NCBI GenBank assembly: GCA_030684835.1
Contig: JAUXWZ010000160.1
Coordinates: 1 to 48,322 of the forward strand
DNA from: Beijerinckiaceae bacterium
GTDB taxonomy: Bacteria; Pseudomonadota; Alphaproteobacteria; Rhizobiales; Beijerinckiaceae
Reading direction: 5' to 3'
DNA: 48,322 nucleotides
Shown: piece after piece, positions 1-8,279 of the stretch
How positions within the stretch are numbered: position 1 is the stretch's first letter
How the letters are laid out: each line of letters begins with the position of its first letter
Made by a program: the position numbers and the translations under genes
The notes under the pieces: model-generated
What the model was told of the DNA's origin: nothing
Database searches by the model: none
The model's input: only the letters and a program-made list of their open reading frames with translations

Positions 1-78
1 TGTGGCCGCGTTGTCGCTGATGCGACTGGGGATCGGCCCGGCGCGGACGCCGGGCCAACGCGTAATAGCAGAGAAGTA

Positions 79-474
79 TCAGTAACTCGCTGTCGAAGAC
101 ACAGCCGGCCCACCGAAGCGATAGTTCAGCTTAACTCGAAAGAGATCATGCGAGTCCCGGTGCGAAACCGACCTGATGACACCCGCCGGAGCCGCGCCCA
201 CGTCGTTCGCAGCAAGAACGACGCCTGCACGGTTAACTGGCGTACGCGTACCGCGAGTGTCGCCGGCGGGGGTCAGCACTGGGTCGATGAAGTCAGTGCG
301 GGACTTGCCAAAGTCAGCATGAACCCATTCGAAACCTAGGCTCATGTTGTCGAAGACCGCCCATTCGAATCCCAGACCGGCGGCCCAGCCGACGCTGTCG
401 CTCCTACGAGAGGCAGAATAGGTGTTCGCGATCGTCGCGCAGCCGCCTTGAATAATCGTCGGGCCACCTGATTT
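79..474 (-). pseudogene. C-terminal fragment of an outer-membrane beta-barrel protein (Omp25/Omp31-like)
   Basis: The minus-strand frame is open from 474 down to the stop at 79-81. It reads like the end of a small alphaproteobacterial outer-membrane barrel: a GWAAGLGFEWA strand, then NMSLGFEWVHADFG, and a terminal strand VKLNYRFGG followed by a short tail ending in an aromatic residue. Such barrels are normally over 200 residues with a signal peptide; only about 130 residues remain. The frame meets a stop at 475-477 and nothing upstream resembles the missing N-terminus, so the gene looks truncated by a rearrangement near 475. An internal ATG at 345 exists but would give only the last few strands. 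The family is fairly sure; loss of function is inferred. Confidence 0.6.
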
Positions 475-618
475 TTATGCAAAATCCATCGCGAGCGCGT
501 CCACAGATCATGCTTTGGGTATAATCGAGCAGTTTCGGAGTTCGGTTATTTTGGGGACGTAGCGTAAATTGACCCGCTCCGGGCCGGAGTTTGACCCTAC
601 CTTCTCCGGCACCCTCAG

Positions 619-647
619 CCCGCTTCCCCCAGGGAAGCGGGTTTTTT
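619..647 (+). terminator. Rho-independent terminator
   Basis: A perfect 10-bp GC stem (619-628 with 632-641) with a 3-base loop is followed by six Ts (642-647). No intact plus-strand gene precedes it. It may end an untranslated RNA or be the leftover end of a deleted gene. Repeated TTGACCC/TTTGACCC motifs just upstream (around 568-596) recall the ends of IS21-type elements, but this is weak. Confidence 0.7.
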
Positions 648-882
648 CGTTTCGGCTGTGCAGGAATCGTCGGCATCCGAGAAAGCCTTGCTTGGTGTAA
701 AGAGGATGGGCCAAGTCCTCTGCTGTTTCGGTTGAGCGCCATCTTCAGAAACTGCGACGGGCTCAGTTGCAGGCGGGAGGGGGGTATTCCCATGCGAAAT
801 TTCTCCGTGGAACTGCCCATGATATAGTAGTCATTCAGGCGTCACCTTTTTCAGGCGTTTACCCTGCGGCCGGATGTGTCCC

Positions 883-963
883 ATGAAAATCGAATACCTG
901 ATCGTGGCGACTGTGCTTCTCACGGGCATCGGGTTGTCCTTATGGGCTGTAGCGCTGCTATGA
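883..963 (+). CDS. Possible single-pass membrane micropeptide (26 aa)
   Basis: The frame reads MKIEYLIVATVLLTGIG and ends in ALL before TGA at 961-963. It is almost entirely one hydrophobic helix with a short charged N-terminus, the shape of small inner-membrane peptides. An in-frame ATG at 874 would add three residues. No strong ribosome-binding site is visible, only GC-rich sequence. I do not recognise a family. The alternative is chance, since a hydrophobic frame of this length is not rare. Confidence 0.3.
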   Translation: MKIEYLIVATVLLTGIGLSLWAVALL

Positions 964-990
964 CTCCCCACTGAACGGCGGAAAGTTACA

Positions 991-1170
991 ATGGCCAAGG
1001 CACAGAAGCCAAAAGCTTGCCGGAAGCGGCAGAAGGCAGCCGCGCCATGCGCCCTGGGTCTGCCACCGCGCGGTCGATTGCGGCGTCTATTGCATGCTGG
1101 GCCGACCCGTTTCCACGATCACGGCATGTGGCTAGGAAGCCGAGACTGGACCGCGAGGCATGTGAAATAG
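991..1170 (+). CDS. Possible short basic hypothetical protein (59 aa)
   Basis: The frame starts MAKAQKPKACRKRQKAAAP and is rich in Lys and Arg throughout. A GGAAAG about six bases upstream of the ATG could serve as ribosome-binding site. It ends 12 bases before the next start (1183), so the two could be co-transcribed. No family is recognised, and low-complexity basic frames can arise by chance in GC-rich DNA. Confidence 0.25.
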   Translation: MAKAQKPKACRKRQKAAAPCALGLPPRGRLRRLLHAGPTRFHDHGMWLGSRDWTARHVK

Positions 1171-1182
1171 CGGGTCACGACG

Positions 1183-1455
1183 ATGATTGAACATGCCACG
1201 TTTGACGAAGCAGACTGGCGCGACCTGACCCCGCTGGACAAGAAGACGCTGCGAAAATTCTCCCGTGTCTCTATGGTTTTCGAACCCTTGGCCAAAGCGG
1301 CAGGCGTTGGCCAAAAGGGCATGGACGGGTTGATTGCTAAGGGGCTCGCAGTCGAAGGGCCGACCTCGCTACACGGCCGAACCTTCAAGATTACCAACAA
1401 AGGCTGGCTGGCAACCGAATGGCTGAGCGGCCGGCGACCTCGGATCTATCCCTAG
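1183..1455 (+). CDS. Hypothetical protein, 90 aa, possible winged-helix fold
   Basis: The 90-residue product begins MIEHATFDEADWRDLTPLDK. The middle alternates helix-like segments (LRKFSRVSMVFEPLAKAAG, QKGMDGLIAKGLAVEG) with a glycine turn and a beta-like FKITNKGWLATEWLSG. This resembles a small winged-helix layout, but I cannot assign a family. Codon use looks natural and no competing frame is convincing. The ribosome-binding site is weak. Neighbours give no functional hint. Confidence 0.55.
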   Translation: MIEHATFDEADWRDLTPLDKKTLRKFSRVSMVFEPLAKAAGVGQKGMDGLIAKGLAVEGPTSLHGRTFKITNKGWLATEWLSGRRPRIYP

Positions 1456-2096
1456 AGATGATTGACGACACGATGGCGCCTAAGCATCAAAGTCAGATCC
1501 GTCGTGCCGTTCATCGCAGTGGTGGGTTTCATCGTGTGGATGCTCTTCAGGTGAATGCGAAGGGCACGCTGCGACAAATTTAGTATGATCAACCACACTA
1601 TTTTCAGCAGGCCATCCGATCATCAAAGGTTCAGCACTTCGCCCATGCGCCTGCGTTGTGCGTATCGCCAGCCTGTTACTCACCGCCCCACGTACCGCGC
1701 GCCGCACCTGTCGTAAGCATCGGGTCCCTTGCCTTTTGAGCAGTCGATAGTAAGTCCGATCAGCAGGTCCGTCAGCTTGGCGTCGCCCTATCGCTCGGTT
1801 GCGCCGACGAGCCCGTATGGGCGCACACGAGGTTGGTGCTGAGATAGCCACACAAGCGGTGAGGGCGCCGGTTCACCTTACCTGCAGCGTTCGGAGTCGC
1901 TTTAGCCGGCAGCGACTCAGCCCGAGGCGCAGTTGATACAGTCGCCATGGCTGAGACGGATGTTCGGTTTGAGTGGTGACGCCGTCCAAAAAGACCGTTC
2001 AGCGCGCGTTCAGAACACCTAACGTTATCTGACCGATCAGAGCTTCCACCCAGGGGAGCTCTGTCTTCTGCCTGCTGGGCAACAAAGGGAACGCAC
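1456..2096. other. Intergenic stretch with no confident gene
   Basis: No frame looks like a normal gene. A 41-codon frame (1458-1583, plus) starts 2 bases after the preceding stop and is unconvincing. On the minus strand around 1680-1790 a frame reads GDAKLTDLLIGLTIDC then DRCGARYVGR before a stop, but it is interrupted upstream and may be the tail of a decayed gene. A hairpin (CAGAGCT 2038-2044 with AGCTCTG 2057-2063) lies in the leader of the next gene. Confidence 0.5.
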
Positions 2097-2360
2097 ATGA
2101 AAAAAGCCTTCTTGGTCGTCATTGCTATAGCTTTCGTTGTTTCGCCCGCCTTCGCGCAATCTTCAGGCAAGGTTACAGCTGCCGAAAACGAAGGACGCTC
2201 TATCGTGCTTGACGGCAAAACGAAGGTCGCTGTGAGCGCCACCGCCACGAAAGTGACAATTGATGGTGCGGCCGCAAAACGCGAAGCCATTACAGTCGGC
2301 ATGCTGTGCAAGGTGGATTCTAGCGATAAGCCAACGACCATGGCCTGTACGTCCAAATAG
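2097..2360 (+). CDS. Small secreted/periplasmic protein (87 aa)
   Basis: Residues 1-21 form a classic signal peptide (MKKAFLVVIAIAFVVSPAFA then Q) with an AxA cleavage site. The mature part is about 66 residues, rich in Val, Thr and Lys, with an alternating pattern (GRSIVLDGKTKVAVSATATK) typical of a small beta-sandwich or OB-like domain, and two cysteines near the end (MLCK, MAC) that could form a disulfide. AAGGGA lies six bases before the ATG, a good ribosome-binding site. It stands alone and is followed by its own terminator at 2429-2454. Function unknown. Confidence 0.8.
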   Translation: MKKAFLVVIAIAFVVSPAFAQSSGKVTAAENEGRSIVLDGKTKVAVSATATKVTIDGAAAKREAITVGMLCKVDSSDKPTTMACTSK

Positions 2361-2428
2361 CCGGTACAACGGCCGTGTGCTAGCTGACAAAGGCTAGGAC
2401 GGGCAGTGGGCTATCCAAACTCCTCAAA

Positions 2429-2454
2429 CCCCCTGGCTTCGGCCAGCGGGTTTT
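2429..2454 (+). terminator. Rho-independent terminator of the secreted-protein gene
   Basis: A 9-bp stem (2429-2437 with 2442-2450, one C-C mismatch) is closed by a TTCG tetraloop and followed by TTTT. It lies about 70 bases after the stop of the gene at 2097-2360. Confidence 0.65.
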
Positions 2455-3162
2455 AAGTCGGCTTGGGCTGGAGGCGTTGGCTACAACGTGGTCTTTTGCA
2501 TTTAGGACATCCTTCAGTCGCTCGGGCGTCCGATCCCCACGAGGCGAGCATTGCTCTTCGTTCAGCATCGTCGAGAGCTGGACAAGTAAGGACCTAGTCC
2601 AGATGCGTAAAAACCTGCGCTGGCGTGATCAGCCAATCGATAGTTGACCCAACCGGGTTGAGTTTTCTCCCATCTTTGTCCCTCGTCAGCGACAATGTGG
2701 CGGGCACATAGGAACGCGTTTTTCGTCGTGCAAGAATTCTGTGCTGGTGGGGTCTTGAAGCAGAAAAATCGTTTCCTAACTTGTCGGCCGCCGGGGCTTT
2801 AATGCCCGGCAATCGTGGGCGCGGGAGCAGCCCCGCAGGGCACAGCAATGGCGTCCCATATCGAGCACTCTAAAGCTGCTTAAAAGCAGGAGGGCTAATA
2901 TGGCTATGAAGGATCTTATTCCATGGGGCCGTGCACGGCTAACCTTGCGTAACGGGTCGTCAGGGCGACTTGAAGCGGAACACGCCACCCACCTTGACCA
3001 GGATCGAAGATGACTTTCAAGCCGGCCGATGGTTACCTGATTAACCACCGGATTGATGATAAGCTGCGGGTGTCCGAAGGCCAACAGCTATCGTAAAGGG
3101 GCCTGCCCGGCCCACGTGCACGTCTTGAGGAAGCCGGAAGGGCCGCCATTAGGAGGCGCGTG
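2455..3162. other. Intergenic stretch with no confident gene
   Basis: Short frames on both strands (for example minus 2594-2848) have no recognisable domain and lack ribosome-binding sites. I see no tRNA, IS end or repeat worth calling. The last bases carry AGGAGG (3151-3156), the ribosome-binding site of the next gene. Confidence 0.45.
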
Positions 3163-3585
3163 ATGTATACTTCCATTCTAGTGCCGGTCGACTTGGCAGA
3201 CCGAGCGTTGGCGCACAAGGCAATGCAGACGGCGGTCAAAATCGCGGAATGGACAGGAGCCAGCGTCCGGTTGGTTCACGTCCAGCGGGCGATAGCGGAA
3301 GTATACGTTGACTATCTGCCGCCTGACGTGGACATGAGTCTGACCCGGATGCACGAGCACGATCTTGACCAACTTGCCCGGGAGATTCAGCTGCCGTCAG
3401 AGCGAGTAAGCGCCGGCGTCCGCTCCGGACGAGTTTACAAGGAAGTATTAGCGGAGGCGCGAGATGTCGGAGCGGATCTTATCGTGGTCGGCTCACGTCT
3501 GCCCAGCATGTCGACGTTCATCATGGGCTCCAATGCGAAAACCATCGTGAGGCACGCCGAGTGCTCAGTCCTCGTGGTGCGCTGA
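3163..3585 (+). CDS. Universal stress protein, UspA family (single domain)
   Basis: The 140-residue product has the UspA fold signature: an N-terminal strand (YTSILVPVDLAD), a long helix, a second strand (VRLVHVQ), and the C-terminal IVVGSR...IMGS...CSVLVVR block. In the nucleotide-binding loop the usual G-x2-G is GSRL, and only eight residues separate it from the final GS, so ATP binding is doubtful; UspA proteins include both binding and non-binding types. The ATG at 3163 sits six bases after a perfect AGGAGG; a GTG three bases earlier is less well spaced. It is probably a stress- or starvation-induced cytoplasmic protein. Confidence 0.85.
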   Translation: MYTSILVPVDLADRALAHKAMQTAVKIAEWTGASVRLVHVQRAIAEVYVDYLPPDVDMSLTRMHEHDLDQLAREIQLPSERVSAGVRSGRVYKEVLAEARDVGADLIVVGSRLPSMSTFIMGSNAKTIVRHAECSVLVVR

Positions 3586-3908
3586 GCGCGCCGCAACTCG
3601 CTGCATGAAGGTGTAGGCGCACTGAAAGCGGTGAGCGAATACTTCTGCAAAGTGCGCCAAGCGGGATCGGTAAAGACGCGCCGAGGTTCGAAATACCGTC
3701 TACGTTTGGCGAGAGACGATTGCGCCAACCGGTCTGGAGCGGGATTTTATGGGTACGCGCTCTGGTCATCTGATTAGACCGGAAAGCGGCGGATGAGATA
3801 TTATTCGAGCGGCGTGTCATTGATGGTGAACTCGGTCACATCCCGACCTCCGTATCGGTCCGGGCGCTCCGAGGACTCGACACGCTTGCCAGCCGCGGTC
3901 AGGCGGGT
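3586..3908. other. Intergenic stretch, no feature seen
   Basis: Convergent space between the stress-protein gene and the broken cyclodeaminase gene. Short frames have no recognisable content and no clear terminator was found. Confidence 0.4.
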
Positions 3909-4935
3909 TCACTCGAGGAGCAGGCCAAACAAGTTCCGCGGGTCGTCCGGACAGGCGAGCAAGTCGAGCTCGTCGTACATAGCCGTCAATTCAGCCTGAT
4001 GTTTAACATGCACGAGGGTTGAGAAGTCCTCGATGGCGAAGCCGACCGAGTCGAACAATGTGATCTGCTCTTGGCTCACGCGGCCCGCTTCTGTGCCGGT
4101 GATGACGCGCCATAATTCTGTGACTGGGTGGTCGGGAGCAGGTTGCTGAATCTCGCCCTCGGCGCGGGCCTGAGGAGCGTATTCCACGAAGATGTCTGAG
4201 CGAACAAGGACGTCAGGGTGGATTTCCGTTTTACCTGGGCAATCGCCGCCAAGGGCGTTGATATGGATGCCCGCCCGCACCATGTCGCCGGTCAGGACAG
4301 CCGCTTTTTTCTTATCGGCCGTGATCGTGGTCACGATCTGAGCGCCAGTGACGGCCTCTTCCACTGAGCCGCAGACAATGATGTCGAAGCCCGCGCCACG
4401 CCAATTGTGGCTGCATTTGACGCTGGCTGCATTGTCAATATCGTAAAGCCGTAGCTGGTTGACGCCGAGAAGAGCCTTGAAGGCGAGCGCTTGGAACTCC
4501 GCTTGCGCCCCGTTGCCGATCACCGCCATCGACTTGGCGCCCCGTGGGGCCAGGTATCTTCCCGCCAGGGCAGATGTCGCGGCAGTTCGCAAGGCCGTGA
4601 GAATTGTCATTTCGCAGAGCAGCACAGGGTAAACCGGTGTCGACTTCCGCCAGCACGCCGAAACCTGTCACCGTCTGCAGTCCTTTCCGCGGATTGTTGG
4701 GATGGCCGTTCACAAACTTGAAGGCATACCAATGTCCATCGCTGATCGGCATCAGTTCCAGCACGCCGTCAGCGGTGTGGGTGGCGACGCGAGGTGTCTT
4801 ATCGAAAGCATTCCAGCGGCGCAGATCGGCTTCGATGCGCCCCGCCAGGTCGCGCAAGAAGCGCTCAACCCCCGTCGCGCGCACGAGATTGATCACGTGG
4901 TTGACGCTGACGAAAGGGACGGACTTGCGCTTCAT
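3909..4935 (-). pseudogene. Ornithine cyclodeaminase, split by a one-base insertion
   Basis: Two overlapping minus-strand frames together make one OCD protein of about 340 residues. The upstream frame (from ATG 4935) gives MKRKSVPFVSVNHVINLVRA through WYAFKFVNGHPNNPRKG to GVLAEVDTG. The other continues YPVLLCEMTILTALRTAATS, the NAD-binding AVIGNGAQAEFQA, the substrate loop NALGGDCPGKTEI with the catalytic Asp, and TLFDSVGFAIEDFS. OCD converts L-ornithine to L-proline and ammonia using bound NAD. The join requires removing one base in the AAA/TTT at 4631-4633 (GGT-TTAC where GGT-TAC is expected). Either a true frameshift or a sequencing error; all catalytic motifs are intact, so a recent loss or error is likely. 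Confidence 0.85.
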
Positions 4936-5122
4936 GCCTTTCCCACTTCAGGGCATTTAAGGCCACGCGCCGTGTAGGACAGGGACGTAGGAGAGAGGCG
5001 CGCTACCCAATGAGCAACCATCATAGAGGATAGGTAATCAGCGGCAACGGCTGACGCGTACGCCTCCGCAATGGAGCCGCTGACCGCCTGCAGGACCAAA
5101 ACTAGCCTTGAGACGTAGAGCC

Positions 5123-5164
5123 GGAGGTGAGAGCCTCCCTTTGGGGGGCAGCCCCCTTATTTTT
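5123..5164 (+). promoter_or_regulatory. Tandem hairpins with T-rich tail upstream of the barrel-protein gene (attenuator-like)
   Basis: GGAGG (5123-5127) can pair with CCTCC (5134-5138). Directly after, GGGGG (5143-5147) pairs with CCCCC (5152-5156) around a 4-base loop and is followed by TTATTTTT (5157-5164). The second looks like a terminator yet lies only 36 bases before the start at 5201. CCTCC of the first hairpin could instead pair with the G-run of the second, giving mutually exclusive folds. The rest of 4936-5200 shows a long-range inverted repeat TCAGCGGC (5038-5045) / GCCGCTGA (5076-5083) and nothing else. Confidence 0.35.
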
Positions 5165-5200
5165 GGGTGCGGCAGGGCACGCCTGACATGGAGGACCGCG

Positions 5201-5491
5201 ATGTACCTCACTATTCGTAAATTTTCCCACGTTCATTCGATGGTCGAAGCCGCGCGACGGGCGGAGACCGGCCTTGGCCAAATGACCAAGGCTTGCCCAG
5301 GGTTCGAAGGGTATTACGTGTTCGATTGCGGGGACGGGACGGGGGGCTCTGTAACTTTGTTTCAGAGCCGAGAGGAGGCGCTGGCGGCGCACGAAATGTC
5401 ATTGAAGTGGATCCAGAGTAGCCTTGCCGAACTGATCCAGAGTGAACCTGAAGTCACGATGGGTGAGATTTTGGTGGCGCTGCGACCTTAG
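5201..5491 (+). CDS. Dimeric alpha-beta barrel (ABM-like) protein, 96 aa
   Basis: The product MYLTIRKFSHVHSMVEAAR... has the layout of antibiotic-biosynthesis-monooxygenase-like ferredoxin folds: first strand YLTIRKFS, helix, strand FEGYYVFDCGDGTGGSVTLF, then helix SREEALAAHEMSLKWIQ and a final strand EVTMGEILVA. Such proteins act as homodimers; many are small monooxygenases or have no known activity. The start at 5201 is chosen because GGAGGA (5190-5195) sits five bases upstream; an in-frame extension to 5108 runs back through the hairpins and has no binding site. A second protein of similar size and fold lies at 40876-41175. Confidence 0.75.
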   Translation: MYLTIRKFSHVHSMVEAARRAETGLGQMTKACPGFEGYYVFDCGDGTGGSVTLFQSREEALAAHEMSLKWIQSSLAELIQSEPEVTMGEILVALRP

Positions 5492-5888
5492 TACTGCTGC
5501 TGCTCAATTTCGCGCGACATGGACCTCGCCGCGTTGCGCCTGTTCGCGCGGCTGCGGCGACGGTCGGTAGGCCATTGATTCCACGCCGAGCGTCCGCAAA
5601 AGCAAGTCGATGAGCTCCAGGCGCGCGTTCGATCCGACGAAGAAAGCTCGCCGTGCTGTGTGAGCGCCTCATGCAACGAACGCGTGCGCTCCCTCCTCGA
5701 TGACGAACTTGATATCACCACTCAGCGCCTCCGCCACCCTTCGCGCGACCGGCACGATCAAATGCCTGGGAGGGCTTTCACGGCTGTTCGATATTAAAAA
5801 TGCATCGAACTTGGACTCGAAGGAAATGTGGATAAACTTTCAGTCCCCGTCTGACTGCGGTTAGCCGAATTTGTGAAAGGATCTGACC
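5492..5888. other. Intergenic stretch, possible decayed minus-strand gene
   Basis: On the minus strand one frame reads DIKFVIEEGAHAFVA, then a TGA near 5670, then RRAFFVGSNARLELIDLLLR and GVESMAYRPSPQPRE down to about 5510. The segments look protein-like but are separated by a stop and match no family I know. No intact gene is supported. The last bases before 5889 contain AAGG, a weak ribosome-binding site for the next gene. Confidence 0.3.
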
Positions 5889-6203
5889 ATGAGCGACGGA
5901 TGGTACGTGCTGGACGAAACGGATGAGCCTGTCCCAGCAACTGAGTTGGAGTTCTCCGCGTGGAAAAGGGCCAACCCCGATCGCTGCCGCGTCGGCGAGT
6001 ATGAGGTTGGAAATGCGGTTGTTTCGACCGTCTTCCTCGGTCGCGATCAGGGTTACGCAGAAAGTGAGCATGTCTTGTGGCAGACGCTTGTATCTGGTGG
6101 GCCGCTCGATGGCGAATGTGACCGCTACACGAGCCACGAAGCGGCGAAGAGAGGTCACGAGTCATGGTCAACCCGCGTTTATTTGTGCGCTATTGCTGAC
6201 TAG
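5889..6203 (+). CDS. Phage-associated hypothetical protein (104 aa)
   Basis: The product MSDGWYVLDETDEPVPATEL has a Trp/Tyr-rich start, a central VGNAVVSTVFLGRDQGY and an LVSGGPLDGECDRYTSHEAA segment followed by AKRGHESW. I recognise this as a widespread short hypothetical found in proteobacterial phages, prophages and plasmids (pattern: WY.LD...VP, VSTVFLG.D, FGGPLDGE..RY). No enzymatic function is known. The ATG follows GAAAGG by about 7 bases. It fits the other phage-type remnants at 7516-8276, suggesting an old prophage or plasmid segment. Confidence 0.7.
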   Translation: MSDGWYVLDETDEPVPATELEFSAWKRANPDRCRVGEYEVGNAVVSTVFLGRDQGYAESEHVLWQTLVSGGPLDGECDRYTSHEAAKRGHESWSTRVYLCAIAD

Positions 6204-6825
6204 CGCACTCCCCCGTGAGGGGGTTGACTCCTGCGCATGCTGGGCGGTGAGGCGGTGGCCTACGCCGAGGGAGACTAGATTTTTATGCGCTAGAGCACGC
6301 ACGGGCGACCGGGCGGCAGTCGCAAGTAGCGCCACGGCGCGAGGAGGTGCTCTATCTCGCCTCCCCGAGGGGTTAATCAGTTGGGGTGCAAACGGCGTCT
6401 GCTTCCGGTATCGCCAGAGACGTGGCTGTTGAAGTCGGCGGAGAGCCCTCTATGGATCAGATTAGTTCCTAATTCTCAGTTATTTTGGCCGACTTGGCTT
6501 CTTCGTTAGCGCGGAGACGTCTTTGGCGGAATGGGAGGGCGGCGAGCCGGCAATCGCGCTGCCACCCATGAACGAGGGCGGATCGCTCGCGGGGAAAGAG
6601 TCCTCGGCCCCCTCTGTGGCAACGTCCTTTTCCCGCGGTGCGGGCGCGGAAGTCTTCATGTCTGTGTTGTGGCGAATTGGATCGCGTTTATCCTTTCAAG
6701 ACATTCGGCCTGCTCCTCTCGCGTGAACTGGAGGCAACTCGCCGGATCGCGATCTGGTTTCAACCAGCGAACAATTCGCGCGCGCAGGAGGTTGATCCGG
6801 CTGCCCTTTCGAAGCTCTGATCGTT
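6204..6825. other. Non-coding stretch with a small hairpin
   Basis: Just after the preceding gene CCCCC (6210-6214) pairs with GGGGG (6219-6223) around GTGA, but no T-run follows, so a terminator is doubtful. Short frames further on have no recognisable domain. A minus-strand stretch around 6656-6790 ([20 protein letters not shown]) looks faintly protein-like but is not assignable. Confidence 0.4.
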
Positions 6826-7036
6826 GCGGTGTAAGCGGGCAGTGGAGAGTGACAAATGTCGCAGGCGTCGAACAACTCGGCACGGTCCACGCAGCGGACC
6901 CCCAAGGCCTCGCAACCTGAATTGGAGTAAGGATCGTGGGCGAGCACGGTGCAGCCGAATGCGGTCGGGAAGCGAGCCACAATTGCGCCGATCTGCCCCG
7001 TGCCTACAATACCGGCGGTCTTGCCATTTAAGATGG
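6826..7036 (-). pseudogene. Fragment of a D-2-hydroxyacid dehydrogenase (NAD-binding domain)
   Basis: Read on the minus strand, about 70 codons give [19 protein letters not shown] followed by [37 protein letters not shown]. This matches the Rossmann core of LdhA-type D-lactate/2-hydroxyacid dehydrogenases, including GxGxxG. The next conserved piece ([10 protein letters not shown]) is present but in another frame, so there is a frameshift near 6845-6855; a stop precedes the fragment near 7040. The catalytic domain on both sides is missing. Clearly a relic. Confidence 0.7.
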
Positions 7037-7138
7037 ACTAATGCCTCGCGGCGGCCCAAGCCGGCCCGGGCGGGCTGTCAGGAGACGAGGCGGCGCTGTT
7101 CAGTCATGAGACCTCGACGAGCAACGGCGGCGCTTTAG

Positions 7139-7267
7139 GCATTTCGTTTTCTTGGATGGAATTGAGAGGGCAATCGCAGGTCGCTGGAAGCTGGATGTCT
7201 GTGTGCCGCAGCGCTTATCGAAAAGCTGCGCCCGCGACAACGGCGGGTCCAAAACGAAACGAAATGC
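7139..7267. repeat. 11-bp inverted repeat bounding a 129-bp segment
   Basis: GCATTTCGTTT (7139-7149) is perfectly inverted as AAACGAAATGC (7257-7267), with partly matching bases further in (TTTTC...TTGG versus CCAAAACG). A smaller hairpin GCAGCGCTT...AAGCTGC lies inside. The form fits a miniature inverted-repeat element or a long-stem RNA. I could not identify a target duplication. The remaining bases of 7037-7515 hold no gene; they contain the terminator at 7437-7466. Confidence 0.3.
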
Positions 7268-7436
7268 GATTTTTATCTGCCGCTAGGAAAGGCTCGCGCT
7301 GAAAGCCCCCCCTCATTGGTTCACGGCGCTGGAAGGACCCGCGCGATTGCGCTTGACTACCATCAGATACGCTGGTGGCCACGCAGCGACTTGCTCACCC
7401 GCATCCAACATCACGCATGATTGCGAGGCGGTGAAT

Positions 7437-7466
7437 CAAAACGCCCGCAGTGGTTAACTGCGGGCG
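7437..7466 (-). terminator. Rho-independent terminator for the minus-strand phage-type genes
   Basis: A perfect 9-bp stem CGCCCGCAG (7442-7450) / CTGCGGGCG (7458-7466) has a 7-base loop. Read on the minus strand it is followed by TTTT (7438-7441 complement), as expected for a terminator. It lies about 50 bases past the end of the pseudogene at 7516-8073. Confidence 0.6.
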
Positions 7467-7515
7467 CATTTCTAAAACTATAATATCGGAACTCTATGCC
7501 TCTAGTTGAATCGTG

Positions 7516-8073
7516 TCAACACCCAAACACACGCGTCAACGCATTCAGCGCAGCGCGCAGATTGCCGATGTCGCTCATCGACCACAACGTCGTGTCCTCA
7601 TCGACGCACACCACACGATACACCAGCAGCGACGGTCTTCGATCGGGCGCCATCCGAGACGCGCGATCGCATTCACCGATGGCTTACGTCGCGGCAACGA
7701 AGCGGCTGCGCAGGCGCTCGATAACCGCGGGATCGATCTCACTGAGCGACCCGCCGAAGCTACCACCGGAGATCATGAGCCCCGCAGGCGATTGCGGATG
7801 CGGCATGGGTAAGCCAAGCGTCATGTGATGACGCTGGTAGAGCTCGGCGAACCGAAGACCCGCGTCGTACTGCTGGGCGCTGATCAGCTCCTGAAACGAC
7901 AGCCGCCCGAGGGATGTCCCCAGCCGTTCGTCGCGCGCTCGACTGGCGCCGATGCCGTAGTGGCGCTGGCGCGCTTCAAGGGCGGTCTGCATGACCTCGC
8001 GCTCGGTCTCACAGCGGATGCGCTTGCCGCAGGCGTGCCGCGCGCCAGGCTCTCTCTTGCGTCCCCTGATCAT
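7516..8073 (-). pseudogene. Phage-associated hypothetical gene with an internal TAA
   Basis: From ATG 8073 the frame runs [60 protein letters not shown] and ends at TAA (7684-7686) after RSRFVAAT. Beyond this stop the same frame continues AIGECDRASRMAPDRRPSLL, VYRVVCVDEDTTLWSMSDIG, NLRAALNALTRVFGC to a TGA at 7516-7518. The second part looks like the natural end, so a single nonsense codon has broken a gene of about 185 codons. The family is a common hypothetical in alphaproteobacterial prophages. Its start overlaps the stop of the upstream gene (ATGA), implying translational coupling. Confidence 0.65.
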
Positions 8074-8276
8074 CGGCGCGCCTCCCGGATGTTGTGATGT
8101 CCCTCGCGTCTGCCATAGAGCTTTTGGCCGAGCTGCATGACGAGCTCGCGCTCGGGCCAGGTCAGTCGATGGTCATGGATGGAGACGGCGAGCAGGCCGT
8201 GATCCCGCCAGCCGTCGCGTTTGACGTCCTCGGGCGGCCGACGCTCGCCGCCGTAGCCTCTGGGCAGCCATGTCAT
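8070..8276 (-). CDS. Phage-associated hypothetical protein (68 aa)
   Basis: The product [20 protein letters not shown] continues [41 protein letters not shown] recognise the [11 protein letters not shown]...[21 protein letters not shown] pattern as a short protein widespread in Rhizobiales phage and prophage regions; function unknown. The ATG at 8276 is preceded by GGAGG seven bases upstream. That binding site lies in the end of the beta-glucan-synthase fragment, which marks the junction. It is coupled by ATGA to the downstream gene, which is broken. Confidence 0.65.
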   Translation of the reverse strand: MTWLPRGYGGERRPPEDVKRDGWRDHGLLAVSIHDHRLTWPERELVMQLGQKLYGRREGHHNIREARR

Positions 8277-8279
8277 TGG

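Noticed and set aside
568-600. Possible IS21-type end (repeated TTGACCC motifs)
   Set aside because: Only two loose motifs, no transposase or partner end nearby.
404-820. A 138-codon minus-strand frame overlapping the outer-membrane fragment
   Set aside because: It runs through the terminator at 619-647 and is out of frame with the barrel sequence; no recognisable content.
7496-7828. Plus-strand frames over the phage-type pseudogene
   Set aside because: The minus-strand reading has recognisable family sequence on both sides of the stop; the plus frames are its shadows.
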